From Alphaproteobacteria bacterium (lineage in GTDB: Bacteria > Pseudomonadota > Alphaproteobacteria > Caulobacterales > Caulobacteraceae): a stretch of 64,000 bases of DNA. The translations under genes and the position numbers were made by a program. Shown in pieces: positions 54,514 through 63,468 of this stretch. The notes beneath the pieces are model-generated. The model did no database searches. It saw nothing but the letters and a program-made list of their open reading frames with translations, and had not been told where the DNA came from. How positions within the stretch are numbered: the stretch's first letter is position 1; every line of letters starts with the position of its first letter. The DNA lies in NCBI GenBank assembly GCA_018820275.1, contig JAHJOO010000050.1, positions 113,211 through 177,210 of the forward strand, read 5' to 3'.

Positions 54514-54582
54514 GGACTCAGGAGACTCAGGAGACTCACGAGACTCCCCGACAAAAACGGGTGCCGAGAGTCTCTTGAGTCC
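54514..54582. repeat. GANTC-rich repeat, copy 2
   Basis: GGACTCAGGAGACTC at the left is the near-perfect complement (14 of 15) of GAGTCTCTTGAGTCC at the right. Tandem 9-base GACTCAGGA units lie inside, and an ACAAAAACGGG loop between. Six GANTC sites lie in 69 bases. It follows the TIGR01244 gene by 15 bases. Confidence 0.75.
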
Positions 54583-54771
54583 ACATCGGCCCCGGTCGCT
54601 GATCCCGGCGGGATCGGGTGGAGAGACTGGGCCAGGTCTGAACCCGCGGCGGCCAGCGCCCGCGATTTCGCAGGCTGCCTTTGACTCCGCAGGGGTTTTC
54701 CCGCGCGGCCGACGCAATCCGTCGGGTCGGGCCCGCGCTTTCGGCGTCGATCGTCCGGGCCGGACGGTCCG

Positions 54772-55953
54772 TCAGACCAGTTCGACCGCCATCGCCACCG
54801 CCTCGCCGCCGCCGATGCACAGCGACGCCATGCCCTTCCTGCCGCCGCGCGCCTGAAGCGCCGCGAGCAGGGTCGACAGGATGCGCGCGCCCGAGGCCCC
54901 GATCGGGTGGCCCAGAGCGGTCGCGCCGCCGTTGACGTTCAGCCTGTCGCCGTCGATGCCCAGTTCCTTCCGGGCGATCATGGCGACCACGGCGAAGGCC
55001 TCGTTGATCTCCCACAGGTCGACGTCGGCGACGGTCCAGCCGGCCTTGTCGAGGGCCTTCTTCATCGCCGGCACGGGCGCCGTGGTGAACAGGCCGGGCT
55101 CGTGCGCGTGGGCGGCGTGGCTGACGACGCGGGCGACGATGGGCAGGCCCAGCGTCTTCGCCACGCTCTCGCGCGTCATAACGAGGGCCGCCGCGCCGTC
55201 GGAGATGGACGAGGCGTTGGCGGCGGTGATGGTGCCGTCCTTCGCGAAGGCGGGCTTCAGCGTCGGGATCTTGTCGGGACGGGCCTTGCCGGGCTGTTCG
55301 TCGGTATCGACGGTCTCGACGCCGGCGCGGGTCTTCACCTCGACCGGCGTGATCTCGGCCTTGAACGCCCCGCTGGCGATGGCGGCGGTGGCCCGGCGCA
55401 GGCTCTCGAGAGCGTACTCGTCCTGCTGCTCGCGCGTGAACTGGTACTGGCTGGCGGCGTCCTCGGCGAAGGCGCCCATCAGCTTGCCGGGCGCGTAGGC
55501 GTCCTCGAGGCCGTCCAGGTACATGCTGTCGGAGATGACGTCGTGGCCGATGCGGGCGCCGCCGCGGTGCTTGGCCATGACGTAGGGCGCGCCGGTCATG
55601 GACTCCATGCCGCCCGCGACGATGACGTCGGCGGTGCCGGCCTTCAGCGCGTCGTGGGCCATCATCGCCGCCTGCAGACCCGAGCCGCACATCTTGTTGA
55701 CGGTGGTCGCCTCGACGTGGAGGCCGAGGCCGGCGCCGATGGCCGCCTGGCGCGCCGGCGCCTGGCCCAGTCCGGCGGGCAGGACGCAGCCCATGAAGAT
55801 CTGGTCGATCTTTTCAGCCGGCACGCCCGCGCGCTCGACCGCGGCCTTGACCGCCGCCGCGCCCAGGTCGGTGGCCTTGACGCCGCCGAGGGCGCCCTGG
55901 AAGCCGCCCATGGGCGTGCGGGCGAAGGAGCAGATGACGACGGGGTCGGACAT
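54772..55953 (-). CDS. Acetyl-CoA C-acetyltransferase (thiolase)
   Basis: A 393-residue thiolase: nucleophile Cys in NKMCGSGLQ, NGGATALGHPIGASG (catalytic His) and CIGGGEAVA (second Cys). It condenses two acetyl-CoA to acetoacetyl-CoA (phaA/atoB type) or cleaves it in degradation. The chosen ATG (55953) starts MSDPVVICSFARTP, the normal start of the family. No phaB or other polyhydroxybutyrate gene is near, so the pathway is not fixed. Confidence 0.93.
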   Translation of the reverse strand: MSDPVVICSFARTPMGGFQGALGGVKATDLGAAAVKAAVERAGVPAEKIDQIFMGCVLPAGLGQAPARQAAIGAGLGLHVEATTVNKMCGSGLQAAMMAHDALKAGTADVIVAGGMESMTGAPYVMAKHRGGARIGHDVISDSMYLDGLEDAYAPGKLMGAFAEDAASQYQFTREQQDEYALESLRRATAAIASGAFKAEITPVEVKTRAGVETVDTDEQPGKARPDKIPTLKPAFAKDGTITAANASSISDGAAALVMTRESVAKTLGLPIVARVVSHAAHAHEPGLFTTAPVPAMKKALDKAGWTVADVDLWEINEAFAVVAMIARKELGIDGDRLNVNGGATALGHPIGASGARILSTLLAALQARGGRKGMASLCIGGGEAVAMAVELV

Positions 55954-56014
55954 GACGAAGCCTCTCGAAAACCGTGCCGGGTAGATCGCGGGTCGCGCGC
56001 CGTGTTGCAAGTGC

Positions 56015-57421
56015 TCAGTCGGAATGGGCCGCGTCCCAGGCGGCCGTGACGGTCAGGCGCCAGACGTGCCGCAGGGCGCCGTCCTCGCGGTCACGGGCGC
56101 CGTCGCGGCTGGATGCCCGGCGCGCCACGAGGGCGGTCCCGGCCTGCCGCAGCAGGGGCAGGGCCGCGTCGGGGCGCCGCGCGGCGGCGAGGGCGGCGCC
56201 GAGGTCGGCGGTCGTGGCGAGACGGCCGAGGTGATCCGGAGGCAGGGCGCGTTCCGCCAGGTCGGAAGCCTGCTTCAAACGTTCGATGGCGCGATCGCCG
56301 CGCCGCAGTTCGCCCTCCGCCAGCCCCAGCAGGGACAGGATGCGCAGGGCGTTGACGTGGTCGGGGCCGAGCGACAGGCGGGTCAGCTCCAGCGCCTCCT
56401 CCAGCAGGGGCAGGGCGGCACCGGCGTCCCCGGCCGACAGATGGACGTCGGCCAGGACGGTCAGGGCCGCGGCGACGTCGGGGTGGCCGGGCGGCAGGTG
56501 GCGGCGTCGGAGGTCAAGCGCGCGCCCGGCGGCACCCCGGGCCTCTTCGGGCCGGCCGAGGACGAGGGCGAGATCCGCCCGGGCCGACAGGGCGGCGGCG
56601 AGGTCCAGCGGCGCATCGGCGCGTTCCAGCGCGTCGACGGCGGCTCCCTGCATGGACCAGGCCGCGTCGAGACGCCCGTCCAGAGCCAGGGCCTCTGCCA
56701 GCAGGATGAGGGTCTGGGCCGTCAGCGGGTCGTCGTCGCCGAGGGCGCGGACGCGGACGGCGTGGGCGCGGCGAAGCACCTCCCGGGCCTCGTCGGGGCG
56801 ATCGAGATCGAGGAGCACGGCGCCGAGATTATTCAGCGTCAGGCCCAGCTCCGGGTGGTCGGACGGCAGGGTCGCCTCGCGCACCGCCAGGATGCGGCGC
56901 TGGATCTCCGCCGACTCCTGAAACCGGCCGAGGGCCCGGAGAATGGAGGCGAGGTTGTTCAGCGAGGTCAGGGTCGGCGGTGCCTCTGGGCCTTCGGATG
57001 CGGCGCGCAGCTCGACCGCCCGGGTCATGACCTCCAGGGCCTCGGCATGCCGTCCCTGTTTGTGCAGGTTCAGGCCGAGGTCGTTCAGGGCCCAGCCCCG
57101 CCGCGGGTGGCCCGGCTCCGTCGCGCGTTCAAGAGCGGCGAGGGCGTCGCGATACAGGGTCTCGGCCTCGGCGAGGCGTCCCTGATCCTCGACGGCGTTG
57201 GCGTGCAGCAGGCGCAGGCTGCCGGCGTCGGGGGAGGCGTCGCCCCACAGGGCGGCGGCGTCGGCGGCGGCACGGGCGAAGCGGGGTTCCGCCTCCGCGG
57301 CCCGGCCTTCCCCCATCAGGCGCTGGCCCTCGCGCACGTCGGACTGGATGCGGGCGGGGTCCTGGGCCGCGACGGGGGTGGCCCAGAGCAGCACGAGCAG
57401 GAGGATCAGGCCGAGGCGCAT
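56015..57421 (-). CDS. Secreted tetratricopeptide-repeat protein
   Basis: About 468 residues with a signal peptide (LGLILLLVLLWATPVAAQ) and eight or more kinesin-light-chain-like TPR units (repeated N-L-A-x-x-L patterns, for example LGLTLNNLGAVLLDLDRPDEA). It should be a periplasmic or exported scaffold; no enzyme domain is visible. A TTG two codons upstream of ATG 57421 could also serve as a start. It lies between two minus-strand genes with a 50-60 base gap to each. Confidence 0.82.
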   Translation of the reverse strand: MRLGLILLLVLLWATPVAAQDPARIQSDVREGQRLMGEGRAAEAEPRFARAAADAAALWGDASPDAGSLRLLHANAVEDQGRLAEAETLYRDALAALERATEPGHPRRGWALNDLGLNLHKQGRHAEALEVMTRAVELRAASEGPEAPPTLTSLNNLASILRALGRFQESAEIQRRILAVREATLPSDHPELGLTLNNLGAVLLDLDRPDEAREVLRRAHAVRVRALGDDDPLTAQTLILLAEALALDGRLDAAWSMQGAAVDALERADAPLDLAAALSARADLALVLGRPEEARGAAGRALDLRRRHLPPGHPDVAAALTVLADVHLSAGDAGAALPLLEEALELTRLSLGPDHVNALRILSLLGLAEGELRRGDRAIERLKQASDLAERALPPDHLGRLATTADLGAALAAARRPDAALPLLRQAGTALVARRASSRDGARDREDGALRHVWRLTVTAAWDAAHSD

Positions 57422-57474
57422 CCGCAAGCGCTAGCCCTTGGCCGCGCGTCGCGCCACCGCGCGAAACCTGACGG

Positions 57475-57966
57475 TCAGGCCGCCTTGTCGTCGGGCATGA
57501 CGTCGCCGACGGTCGGACAGTCGGCGGTCAGGGTCAGCTGGATGTCGCGGGGCTTCACGATCTCGCCGCAGCAGCCGCAGGCGATGCGCGGCTTCAGGTC
57601 CTGTCCGCAGGCCTTGTGGGTCATGGACACGCCCGCGCCGGTCTCGCCATAGACGTGCTTGGCACCCCAGCCGTGCAGGGTGACCAGCACGCCGTACAGG
57701 TCCTTGCCCTTGGGCGTGAGGACGTACTCGTTGCGCGGCGGGCGTTCGGAATAGAGCCGCGGCTCCAGCACGCCGTGCTGCACCAGGCTCTTCAGCCGGG
57801 CGGCCAGGACGTTGCGGGCCACGCCCAGCCGTTCCTGCCACTGTTCGAAGCGGGTGACGCCGTTGAAGGCGTCGCGGACGACCAGCAGGGTCCAGGGATC
57901 GCCGATCACCTCGAGGGTGGCGGCGATCGAGCAGCTCTGGCGCGAATAGTCGGCGGTGCGTCCCAT
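57475..57966 (-). CDS. HxlR-family transcriptional regulator
   Basis: A 163-residue regulator with a winged helix: CSIAATLEVIGDPWTLLVVRDAFNGVTRFEQWQERLG, then LAARLKSLVQHGVLEPRLYSERPPRNEYVLTPKG. These are the HxlR hallmarks. The tail holds a CGCCG cysteine cluster that could bind metal or sense oxidants. It is divergent from the thioesterase at 58139, a possible target. ATG 57966 begins MGRTADYSRQSC. Confidence 0.87.
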   Translation of the reverse strand: MGRTADYSRQSCSIAATLEVIGDPWTLLVVRDAFNGVTRFEQWQERLGVARNVLAARLKSLVQHGVLEPRLYSERPPRNEYVLTPKGKDLYGVLVTLHGWGAKHVYGETGAGVSMTHKACGQDLKPRIACGCCGEIVKPRDIQLTLTADCPTVGDVMPDDKAA

Positions 57967-58138
57967 GGGCCGAAAGTGACCCTGCGTCAGCGGTTTGACA
58001 AGAGGGTTGCCTTTCGGAACGGACAAGGTCAGTCTTGTTTCGCTACGGACTCGTCTATCGTCGGCGCGTCCCGATCCCCAAACTGGGCGGAAGCGGCGAC
58101 GCTTCCGCCCGCACCTTGATTGCGGCAAAGACGGCGCG

Positions 58139-58972
58139 ATGCAGGCCCTGACCGAAGCCCTGACCCTGTCCCGCGGCGACGCGGGCGTGCTGACCGCACG
58201 GCTCGACGCGGACTTCTCGAACGCGCCCCAGGCCATGGACCCGCTGAAGGGGGCGCCGTTCGGTGGCCTGATGGCGGCGCTGGCCGGGTCGGCCGCGCGG
58301 ATCGGGGCCGGGCTGGAGACGCCGCTGCGGACCCTGACGGTGCAGTATCTGGCCGCGGCCCGGTTCGAGCCGGTCGAGTTCCGGGCGACCCTGCTGCGCG
58401 GAGGGCGAAACGTGGCCTATGCGGCCGTGCAGGCCGGTCAGGGCGACCGGCAGGCGCTGCAGGCGCTGGCGACCTTCGGCCGCGACGTCGAGGGGCCCCG
58501 GCTGGACCTGATGCCGCCGCCGCCCGGCGCGCCCGGCGACTTCGAGCGCCTGCCGATGGATCCGGTCTTCGGCCCCTGGTTCACGCGCCACATCGACCAT
58601 CGCTTTCCCGAGGGGCCGCGGCTGTTCGGCCAGAATGCGGGCGGCGCGATCGAACTGGGCTGCTGGATGCGCTGCACGGACGGGGCGCCGCTGGACGAGG
58701 CGCGGCTGCTGTTCCTGCTGGACGGCCTGTATCCGACCTACTGGACCGGCCTGCCCGCGCCGCCGGCGATCTCGGCCAGCGTCGACCTGAGGGCCGACCT
58801 GATGGGCGAGCTGACCCCGGCGACCTCGCCCGAGGGCTGGGCGTATTCCCATTTCGTCAGCCGCGACGTGGGCGGGGGCTGGGCGGTCGAGGACGGCACG
58901 GCGCAGGCCCCCGACGGCACGCCGCTGGCTCTGGTTCGGCAACGTCGCCGCCTGATGCCCCTGCGGACCTGA
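58139..58972 (+). CDS. Acyl-CoA thioesterase-like protein (double hot-dog)
   Basis: A 277-residue TesB-like double hot-dog protein: PFGGLMAALAGSAARIGAG in the first fold, TVQYLAAARFEPVEFRATLLRGGRNVAYAAV, and a second fold with GRDVEGPRL to WAYSHFVSRDVGGGWAVEDG. Such enzymes hydrolyse acyl-CoAs in the cytoplasm. It is divergent from the HxlR regulator, suggesting control by it. The frame is open upstream, but ATG 58139 fits the domain start. Confidence 0.8.
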   Translation: MQALTEALTLSRGDAGVLTARLDADFSNAPQAMDPLKGAPFGGLMAALAGSAARIGAGLETPLRTLTVQYLAAARFEPVEFRATLLRGGRNVAYAAVQAGQGDRQALQALATFGRDVEGPRLDLMPPPPGAPGDFERLPMDPVFGPWFTRHIDHRFPEGPRLFGQNAGGAIELGCWMRCTDGAPLDEARLLFLLDGLYPTYWTGLPAPPAISASVDLRADLMGELTPATSPEGWAYSHFVSRDVGGGWAVEDGTAQAPDGTPLALVRQRRRLMPLRT

Positions 58973-58978
58973 GCGGCG

Positions 58979-59533
58979 TCAGGCGCCGTGCCGCTGGATC
59001 AGGGGGATGACGACGTCCTCCTCGTCCTCGAGGTGACGCAGCATCGGGGCCCCCGCGGCCAGGACGGCGTCGGCCATGCGGTCGGCCGCCGTCGCCGCGT
59101 CGGGCGCGCCGGTCTGGAGCCGGCCATGGAATTCCCGCGCGGTCAGGAACATGGCCTCGAGGTGCGCGTGCACGGCGTCGTGGTCGCGGTCCAGAAGGTC
59201 GAGCCCGGCCTGGACGCGGGGCTCGGCGCGCCGGAACTGCGGGAAGTAGTGGCCGCTCTCGATCCGGTGGTGGCCGTCCAGATGCTGCAGGTGCGACTGC
59301 AGGAGCGGCAGAATCCGGCCGTGGAAGGCGCGCAGGTCGCCGCCGGCCCGCCAGTCCGCGATCGCCGCCGCCATCTGCGTCTGCTGGCGGCGGAAGCCGT
59401 CGTGCATCTGCAGCCAGAAGGCGGCGGTCTGGTTGAGACCGGTCCAGCGGTCGCGGGGCAGGGCGTCGCGCAGCCAGGTCAGCTCCGCCGGCAGGCCCGT
59501 GCGCGTGGCCAGATCGTGCGGATCAGACGACAG
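58979..59533 (-). CDS. Hemerythrin-domain protein, probable CTG start
   Basis: A hemerythrin-like four-helix bundle with iron-site histidines in [38 protein letters not shown] and [12 protein letters not shown]. It may bind oxygen, NO or iron. The first ATG (59407) would cut off a region that reads as genuine protein ([19 protein letters not shown]). No ATG, GTG or TTG occurs in this frame between the upstream stop (about 59557) and 59407. The best start is CTG 59533 ([10 protein letters not shown]), which overlaps the mnmA stop. If that start is not used, the gene is 58979-59407 (142 residues). Confidence 0.72.
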   Translation of the reverse strand: MSSDPHDLATRTGLPAELTWLRDALPRDRWTGLNQTAAFWLQMHDGFRRQQTQMAAAIADWRAGGDLRAFHGRILPLLQSHLQHLDGHHRIESGHYFPQFRRAEPRVQAGLDLLDRDHDAVHAHLEAMFLTAREFHGRLQTGAPDAATAADRMADAVLAAGAPMLRHLEDEEDVVIPLIQRHGA

Positions 59534-60746
59534 CCGTCGTCTCGCGGATGAAGCCGCCGCCGATCAGGCGGTCGGGGTCGGCGGGGTCGTAGAGGGCGCA
59601 GGCCTGGCCGGGGGCCACGCCCTCCTCGCCCGTGTCGAAGGCGACGCCGATCGCGCCGTCCGCGAGCGTCAGCCGGGCCGCCGACGGCGGACGGGTGGAG
59701 CGGACGCGGGCCAGCACGGGTGCGCCGTCGCGGGCGGCGTCCGCCATCGTCGGGGCGTCGCCCAGCCAGTTGGTCTCCTCCAGGGTGAGGGCGGCGGTCA
59801 GCAGGGCCTCGCGCGGGCCGACGATGACGTGGCGGCGCGCGGGGTCGAGCTTCGTCACGAACAGGGGCTCGCCCACGGCGACGTTCAGGCCGCGGCGCTG
59901 GCCGATGGTGTAGTCGGTGATGCCGGCGTGAGAGCCCAGCACGCGGCCGTCCATGTGCACGATCTCGCCGGCCTGACGGCCCTCGGGACGCAGCTTGTCG
60001 ATCAGGGACCGATAGTCGCCCGAGGGGACGAAGCAGATGTCCTGGCTGTCCGGCTTGGCGGCGATGCGCAGGCCCAGCTCGGCGGCCACGCCGCGCACCT
60101 GGGGCTTCTCCAGGTCGGCGAGGGGGAAGCGCAGATAGTCGAGCTGCTGCGGCGTGGTGGCGAACAGGAAGTAGGACTGGTCGCGCGAATGGTCGACGGC
60201 CTTGCGAATCTGCGGGCGACCGTCGGGGCCGACGGCGCGGCGGACGTAGTGGCCGGTGGCCATGGCCTCGGCGCCGAGGTCGCGGGCCACGTCCAGCAGG
60301 TCGCGGAACTTGACCGTCTGGTTGCAGCGGATGCAGGGCACGGGGGTCCGGCCTTCCAGATAGGCGTCCGCGAACTGGTCGATGACGGCGTCGCGGAAGC
60401 GGCTCTCGTAGTCCAGGACGTAGTGGGGGATACCGAGCATCTCGGCGGCCAGGCGGGCGTCGTGGATGTCCTGGCCGGCGCAGCAGGCACCCTTCTTCTT
60501 GAGCGCCGCGCCGTGGTCGTACAGCTGCAGGGTCACGCCGACGACGTCGTAGCCCGCCTTGTGCAGCAGGGCGGCGACGACGGTGGAGTCCACCCCTCCG
60601 GACATGGCCGCGACCACGCGCGATCCGACCGGCAGGCCGACGGCCGCGCGCGCGGAGGCGATCGCCGCGTCCATGTCCCCGTCGGCGCTCATGGGGGCGA
60701 TGGCCGGGATCGGGCAGAGGTCCTCGGTCAGGCTCATGTGCGCCAT
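59523..60746 (-). CDS. mnmA: tRNA-specific 2-thiouridylase
   Basis: A 407-residue enzyme: PP-loop [16 protein letters not shown], the cysteine pair site [11 protein letters not shown] and [12 protein letters not shown] with the second active Cys, then a beta-barrel domain ([24 protein letters not shown]). It sulfurates U34 of Lys, Glu and Gln tRNAs. ATG 60746 (MAHMSL) or 60737 is the start. The stop is overlapped by the hemerythrin gene. Confidence 0.95.
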   Translation of the reverse strand: MAHMSLTEDLCPIPAIAPMSADGDMDAAIASARAAVGLPVGSRVVAAMSGGVDSTVVAALLHKAGYDVVGVTLQLYDHGAALKKKGACCAGQDIHDARLAAEMLGIPHYVLDYESRFRDAVIDQFADAYLEGRTPVPCIRCNQTVKFRDLLDVARDLGAEAMATGHYVRRAVGPDGRPQIRKAVDHSRDQSYFLFATTPQQLDYLRFPLADLEKPQVRGVAAELGLRIAAKPDSQDICFVPSGDYRSLIDKLRPEGRQAGEIVHMDGRVLGSHAGITDYTIGQRRGLNVAVGEPLFVTKLDPARRHVIVGPREALLTAALTLEETNWLGDAPTMADAARDGAPVLARVRSTRPPSAARLTLADGAIGVAFDTGEEGVAPGQACALYDPADPDRLIGGGFIRETTAVV

Positions 60747-60784
60747 CTAATGCGGAACCGGTGCGATTTCGAGGCCCGGACGCG

Positions 60785-60820
60785 CCGGAGGCCGCCTGCG
60801 TCTCCGCGGGCGGCCTCCGG
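60785..60820 (-). terminator. Hairpin terminator after sciP
   Basis: A perfect 12-base stem (CCGGAGGCCGCC / GGCGGCCTCCGG) with a 12-base loop, 25 bases after the sciP stop and before mnmA on the same strand. No long T-run follows. Confidence 0.6.
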
Positions 60821-60845
60821 TTCGGCTCGCAAGGAGGGGGGAGGG

Positions 60846-61130
60846 TTACGAGCGGTAGTGCTGGATGCGCGTCGTGCGCAGGCCCTGCATGCCCCATTTG
60901 TCGATGGACTGCTGCCAGGCGGAAAATTCTTCGGCCGTGAGGCCATAGCGGGTGAGGGCGTCGTCGATCGACAGCAGCCCGCCGCGCACGGCGGCCACCA
61001 CCTCCGCCTTGCGGCGGATGACCCAGCGGTCCGTGTTCGGCGGCGGCAGGTCGCGCAGGGTCAGCGGCGTTCCCGTCGGACCCACCACATACTGCTCGCC
61101 TTTGCCGTTGACTCTACGCTCTTGCAGCAT
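60846..61130 (-). CDS. sciP: CtrA inhibitor SciP (DUF1153)
   Basis: A 94-residue protein with the SciP/DUF1153 pattern: MLQERRVNGKGEQYVVGP, LTLRDLPPPNTDRWVIRRKAEVVAAVRGGLLS (helix-turn-helix region) and FSAWQQSIDKWGMQGLRTTRIQHYR. In Caulobacter, SciP binds CtrA and blocks its activation of target promoters in G1. ATG 61130 matches the known start; a GTG seven codons upstream is in frame. A CtrA-like box lies upstream, and flagellar genes, which are CtrA-regulated, are adjacent. Confidence 0.95.
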   Translation of the reverse strand: MLQERRVNGKGEQYVVGPTGTPLTLRDLPPPNTDRWVIRRKAEVVAAVRGGLLSIDDALTRYGLTAEEFSAWQQSIDKWGMQGLRTTRIQHYRS

Positions 61131-61182
61131 GGGCTTATGCCTCTTCACCAACCATCACGGGACGGACTATGCCCGTGTGCCG

Positions 61183-61197
61183 CTAAGGGCCGTTTAA
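61183..61197 (-). promoter_or_regulatory. CtrA-like binding box upstream of sciP
   Basis: CTAA-N7-TTAA on the plus strand (TTAA-N7-TTAG on the minus strand), one base from the consensus TTAA-N7-TTAA. It is 53-67 bases before the sciP start. A GATTC CcrM site lies at 61246-61250. Confidence 0.6.
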
Positions 61198-61290
61198 GCG
61201 GCGTGGTGAAGGAGGCCTTACCCGCCATGGCGGTCGGCCACCTTCGATTCAGAATGCGAACGCCGGTCATTCAGCCCTCCGACGCCGACG

Positions 61291-62745
61291 TCAGCGCTTG
61301 ATGCTGATCAGCTCGGCCAGCATCTCGTCGGCCGTGGTGATGATCTTGGACGAGGCCGAATAGGCCCGCTGGGTGGTGATCAGGCCGGTGAACTCGGCCG
61401 ACAGGTCGACCGTGGACGCCTCCAGCTGCGAGGAGCCCAGCGTGCCCGCCCCGCCCGATCCGGCGGTCTTCAGGTTGAAGGTGCCGGAGCCCTGGCTGAC
61501 CCGGTAGGCGTTGCCGCTGGTCTGCAGCAGGGCGTCGGGGCTGGGGAAGGTGGCGATGGCGATCTGGGCGATCTTGCGGGTCACGCCGTTGTCGAAGATG
61601 GCGGTGACGAAGCCGGTCTCGTCGATCTTCACCTCGCTGAGGTTGCCGAAGGCGGTGCCGTTGGTCAGCACGGCCTGCACCACCGAGGCGCTGTCATACT
61701 GGGTCAGGCCGCCGGCGGCGGCCGTGAGGTCGAAGCTGAGCACCTGATCGTCGATGCCGAGGCCGGCGGACCAGGCGACCTCTCCGGCCCCGGGCGCGGC
61801 GGAATCCGAGGCCGCGAAGGTCAGGGTGGCCTCCTCCGGGTCTTCAAACAGGGCCTGGGCGCCGAGCGCGGCCATGGCGTCCACGTCCAGACGGCCGTCC
61901 TGGGTGAAGGCGACGAGGCCGGTCTTGATCTGGCCATTGCCGAGCCCGGCCCCGCTGACGACGTCGTCCGCCGGGACGGCCCGGATCTCCGAGTACCACT
62001 GGTTCGGCGTGGTGCTCTTCAGGAACGAGATGGCGATGGTGCGCTGGCCGCCCTTGGAGTCCGAGACGGGAATGGTCAGCTCGAAGTCCGGCTTGACGCC
62101 GGTCCCGGTCTCGGGGTCCCACATGGCCATGGAGTTGGTGGCCGGATCGTAGGCGTCGGCACCCGGAGGCACGGCGGCGGCGGCCGTCGCCTCGGCCGAG
62201 ACGGCCTGGCTGGACTTGATGTTGGCGTTCAGCTGGATCCGGGTCGTGGCCTCGGCCGTGCCGCCGACCGAGCCGACGTTGATCGTGCGCAGGCGGCTGA
62301 GGTCGGAGGGGTCGGTGGTGATGTTGCCCTCGGTGTCCACCGGCCAGCCCTGCAGATACAGGCCCGAGGTGTTCTTCAGATAGCCGAGGTTGTCGACGCG
62401 GAAGGCGCCCGCGCGGGTGAACAGACGGCTGTCGGTGACCTCAAGGTTCTCCGCCTTCTCGGTGACCACGAAGAAGCCCTGCCCGGCGATGCCGAGATCG
62501 GTGGAGGAGGTGGTGCGCTGCAGCTGGCCGTTCTGGCTGGTGTAGTGGCGCGCCGTGGCGAGGACGCCGCCGGCGGAATAGCCGGCCCCCTGGGCCTGGC
62601 TGTTGATCACGGTCTGGAACTCGCCGGCCGTGCGCTTGTAGCCGATGGTGTTCACGTTCGCGATGTTCTGCGAGATGGCGGCGAGGGCCGCCGAGTTCGC
62701 GGTCAGGCCGGACACGCCGGCGAGAAGGGCGCTGTTGATGCTCAT
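61291..62745 (-). CDS. flgE: Flagellar hook protein FlgE
   Basis: A 484-residue axial protein. The N-terminal SALLAGVSGLTANSAALAAISQNIANVNTIGYKR is the rod/hook family signature, and the C-terminal STVDLSAEFTGLITTQRAYSASSKIITTADEML is the matching coiled-coil tail. The middle domain is beta-rich. It polymerises into the hook, with FlgD (upstream) as the cap and FliK as the length ruler. ATG 62745 lies 12 bases after the flgD stop. Confidence 0.96.
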   Translation of the reverse strand: MSINSALLAGVSGLTANSAALAAISQNIANVNTIGYKRTAGEFQTVINSQAQGAGYSAGGVLATARHYTSQNGQLQRTTSSTDLGIAGQGFFVVTEKAENLEVTDSRLFTRAGAFRVDNLGYLKNTSGLYLQGWPVDTEGNITTDPSDLSRLRTINVGSVGGTAEATTRIQLNANIKSSQAVSAEATAAAAVPPGADAYDPATNSMAMWDPETGTGVKPDFELTIPVSDSKGGQRTIAISFLKSTTPNQWYSEIRAVPADDVVSGAGLGNGQIKTGLVAFTQDGRLDVDAMAALGAQALFEDPEEATLTFAASDSAAPGAGEVAWSAGLGIDDQVLSFDLTAAAGGLTQYDSASVVQAVLTNGTAFGNLSEVKIDETGFVTAIFDNGVTRKIAQIAIATFPSPDALLQTSGNAYRVSQGSGTFNLKTAGSGGAGTLGSSQLEASTVDLSAEFTGLITTQRAYSASSKIITTADEMLAELISIKR

Positions 62746-62757
62746 GGCGCGGCTCCG

Positions 62758-63465
62758 TTACGAAAACAATTTCATGGGGTTGAGGGCGGAAAGGGGCGAG
62801 GTCTCGGACTGTTCGACGGCCGCCCGGGCCTCTTCGACGGCGATCACCGACGACAGCGGCAGGATGGACGTGCCGATCGTCAGGAAGGGCTGGCCGTCGT
62901 ACATCTCGACGCCGGTGACGCGACCGCGGACGAGGACCTGGGACTGGACGGCCTCGCCGGCCCCGTTCGTGGCGACGACCTTCAGGGTGTAGACCTGCCC
63001 GTCCTGACCGCCGGTCCAGGTGAAGTCGTGCAGACCTTCGCCGCGCTCCGGCGCGGCGGCCTCGTGCACCACGCGGCCGGAGGCGTCGAACACCTGGAGT
63101 TTCGCCGAGGCGGCGTCGCCGGCCAGCTCGTAACTCCAGGTCGCTTCGCCGTCGGTCGCCTTGACCGCCGACCAGACGGCGGTGGCGTCGCGGCCGATGT
63201 AGGTGGTGGCACCCGTCAGATCCGATCCGCCCTGTCCCTGCAGGATCGCGGTGAGCAGGTCGTTGGTCAGCAGCTGCTGTTCGACCCCCGCCATCTGGGT
63301 GAGCTGCCCGGTGAACTCGTTGGAATCGACCGGCGACAGCGGGTCCTGGTTCCGGAGCTGGGCCGTGAGCAGCGCGAGGAAGGTCTCGAAATTCTGGCTG
63401 AGCAGGGCCGAGCTGGAGCCGATCCGCGAGGTGGCGTCGCTGGCTGTGGTGACGGCGTCGACCAT
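62758..63465 (-). CDS. flgD: Flagellar hook-assembly scaffold FlgD
   Basis: A 235-residue protein with the FlgD N-terminus (FETFLALLTAQLRNQDPLSPVDSNEFTGQLTQMAGVEQ) and a C-terminal Tudor/fibronectin-like part containing WTGGQDGQVYTLKVVATNGAG. It caps the growing hook. It lies between fliK and flgE in one minus-strand operon, three bases after the fliK stop. Confidence 0.95.
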   Translation of the reverse strand: MVDAVTTASDATSRIGSSSALLSQNFETFLALLTAQLRNQDPLSPVDSNEFTGQLTQMAGVEQQLLTNDLLTAILQGQGGSDLTGATTYIGRDATAVWSAVKATDGEATWSYELAGDAASAKLQVFDASGRVVHEAAAPERGEGLHDFTWTGGQDGQVYTLKVVATNGAGEAVQSQVLVRGRVTGVEMYDGQPFLTIGTSILPLSSVIAVEEARAAVEQSETSPLSALNPMKLFS

Positions 63466-63468
63466 GGT

